Shown here: piece after piece, positions 19,621 through 19,708 of the stretch
Layout of the letters: each line of letters begins with the position of its first letter
Position numbering within the stretch: the stretch's first letter is position 1
From: Scatosoma sp045655705
Lineage (GTDB): Bacteria; Bacillota; Clostridia; Christensenellales; Borkfalkiaceae
Assembly: GCA_045655705.1 (NCBI GenBank)
Contig: JAZOPU010000133.1
Location: 1-19,708, forward strand
Length of the DNA stretch: 19,708 bases
Reading direction: 5' to 3'
Notes under the pieces: model-generated
Databases searched by the model: none
Seen by the model: only the letters and a program-made list of their open reading frames with translations
What the model was told of the DNA's origin: nothing
Position numbers and translations under genes: made by a program

Positions 19621-19708
19621 TTATTCGTCTTTCGTTTGTTCTTCCGTTTCGTCCGCAACGACGTGTTCTTTGGACGGCGTCGTCATTTGTGCAAACGGGT
19701 TTTCTTTA
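19621..19708 (-). CDS. ftsH: FtsH, 3' fragment
   Basis: Codes for the last 28 residues and stop of FtsH, ending HVVADETEEQTKDE, identical to the complete gene at 315-2273. It is cut by the window edge. It lies upstream of clpP on the same strand, as in the left copy. Confidence 0.9.
   Translation of the reverse strand, partial: KENPFAQMTTPSKEHVVADETEEQTKDE

Larger units (their letters stand above)
19367..19708. repeat. Terminal direct repeat, right copy
   Basis: Matches 1-402 from end to end apart from the intergenic array, which is about 60 bases shorter here and carries base changes. It includes the first codons of clpP, the array, the terminator hairpin and the last 28 codons of ftsH. 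Confidence 0.95.

Noticed and set aside
1..19708. Plasmid or phage
   Set aside because: No replication initiator, partition, mobilisation, integrase or structural genes; all recognised genes are chromosomal core or sporulation genes.
19426..19708. CtsR or CIRCE operator upstream of clpP
   Set aside because: No GGTCAAA tandem heptads or TTAGCACTC inverted repeat could be found by eye; the region is occupied by the hairpin array.

Overview
This window comes from the chromosome of a spore-forming, low-to-mid GC Bacillota, most likely an uncultured member of the class Clostridia. The evidence is a GerA-type germinant receptor operon, a YyaC-like sporulation protein, strong AGGAG ribosome binding sites, the Gram-positive rpmH-rnpA-yidD-yidC-khpB cluster and a preQ1-controlled queT. 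No ribosomal RNA, tRNA, transposase, phage or CRISPR genes were seen.

Layout. Positions 1-402 hold the 5' end of clpP, a short-hairpin array and the 3' end of ftsH, and this stretch recurs at 19367-19708. Next come ftsH (-) with its own promoter, then yugP, rsmI and trmN6 (-). The divergent gerAA-gerAB-gerAC operon (+) follows. A 500 bp non-coding stretch (8585-9085) is packed with DnaA boxes. Then come queT (-) behind a preQ1-I riboswitch, yyaC (-) ending inside a dispersed inverted repeat, and a cvpA-like gene (+). The core cluster khpB, yidC, yidD, rnpA, rpmH and dnaN (all -, read right to left) follows. The gap 15881-16464 carries a second DnaA-box cluster, an AT-rich tract and a run of TAG/TAT triplets that match a DnaA-trio unwinding element. 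The window finishes with rsmG (+), a 220 bp multi-hairpin element, clpX (-), clpP (-), the second hairpin array and the 3' end of ftsH.

How it fits together. This is the replication-origin neighbourhood: DNA clamp, origin elements, ribosomal protein L34, the RNase P protein, and the membrane insertase with its RNA-binding partner. It also holds the ClpXP and FtsH proteolysis systems and three RNA methyltransferases (RsmI, TrmN6, RsmG). dnaA is absent from the window, although rpmH and dnaN flank the place where it usually sits.

The least ordinary content is non-coding. (1) Arrays of tiny stem-loops, mostly with 3-nt loops, occur in at least two families. Their stems change sequence while keeping pairing. 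One array has four forward spacers nested with four reverse-complement spacers. (2) A dispersed element with 21-bp inverted ends supplies the last codons of yyaC. (3) There are two DnaA-box clusters 7 kb apart. (4) Four genes lack a ribosome binding site and have a -10 box placed so that transcription should begin at or within a few bases of the start codon. The ends of the window overlap inexactly, which means a tandem duplication, a circular molecule or a mis-joined assembly. That should be settled before gene order is interpreted.
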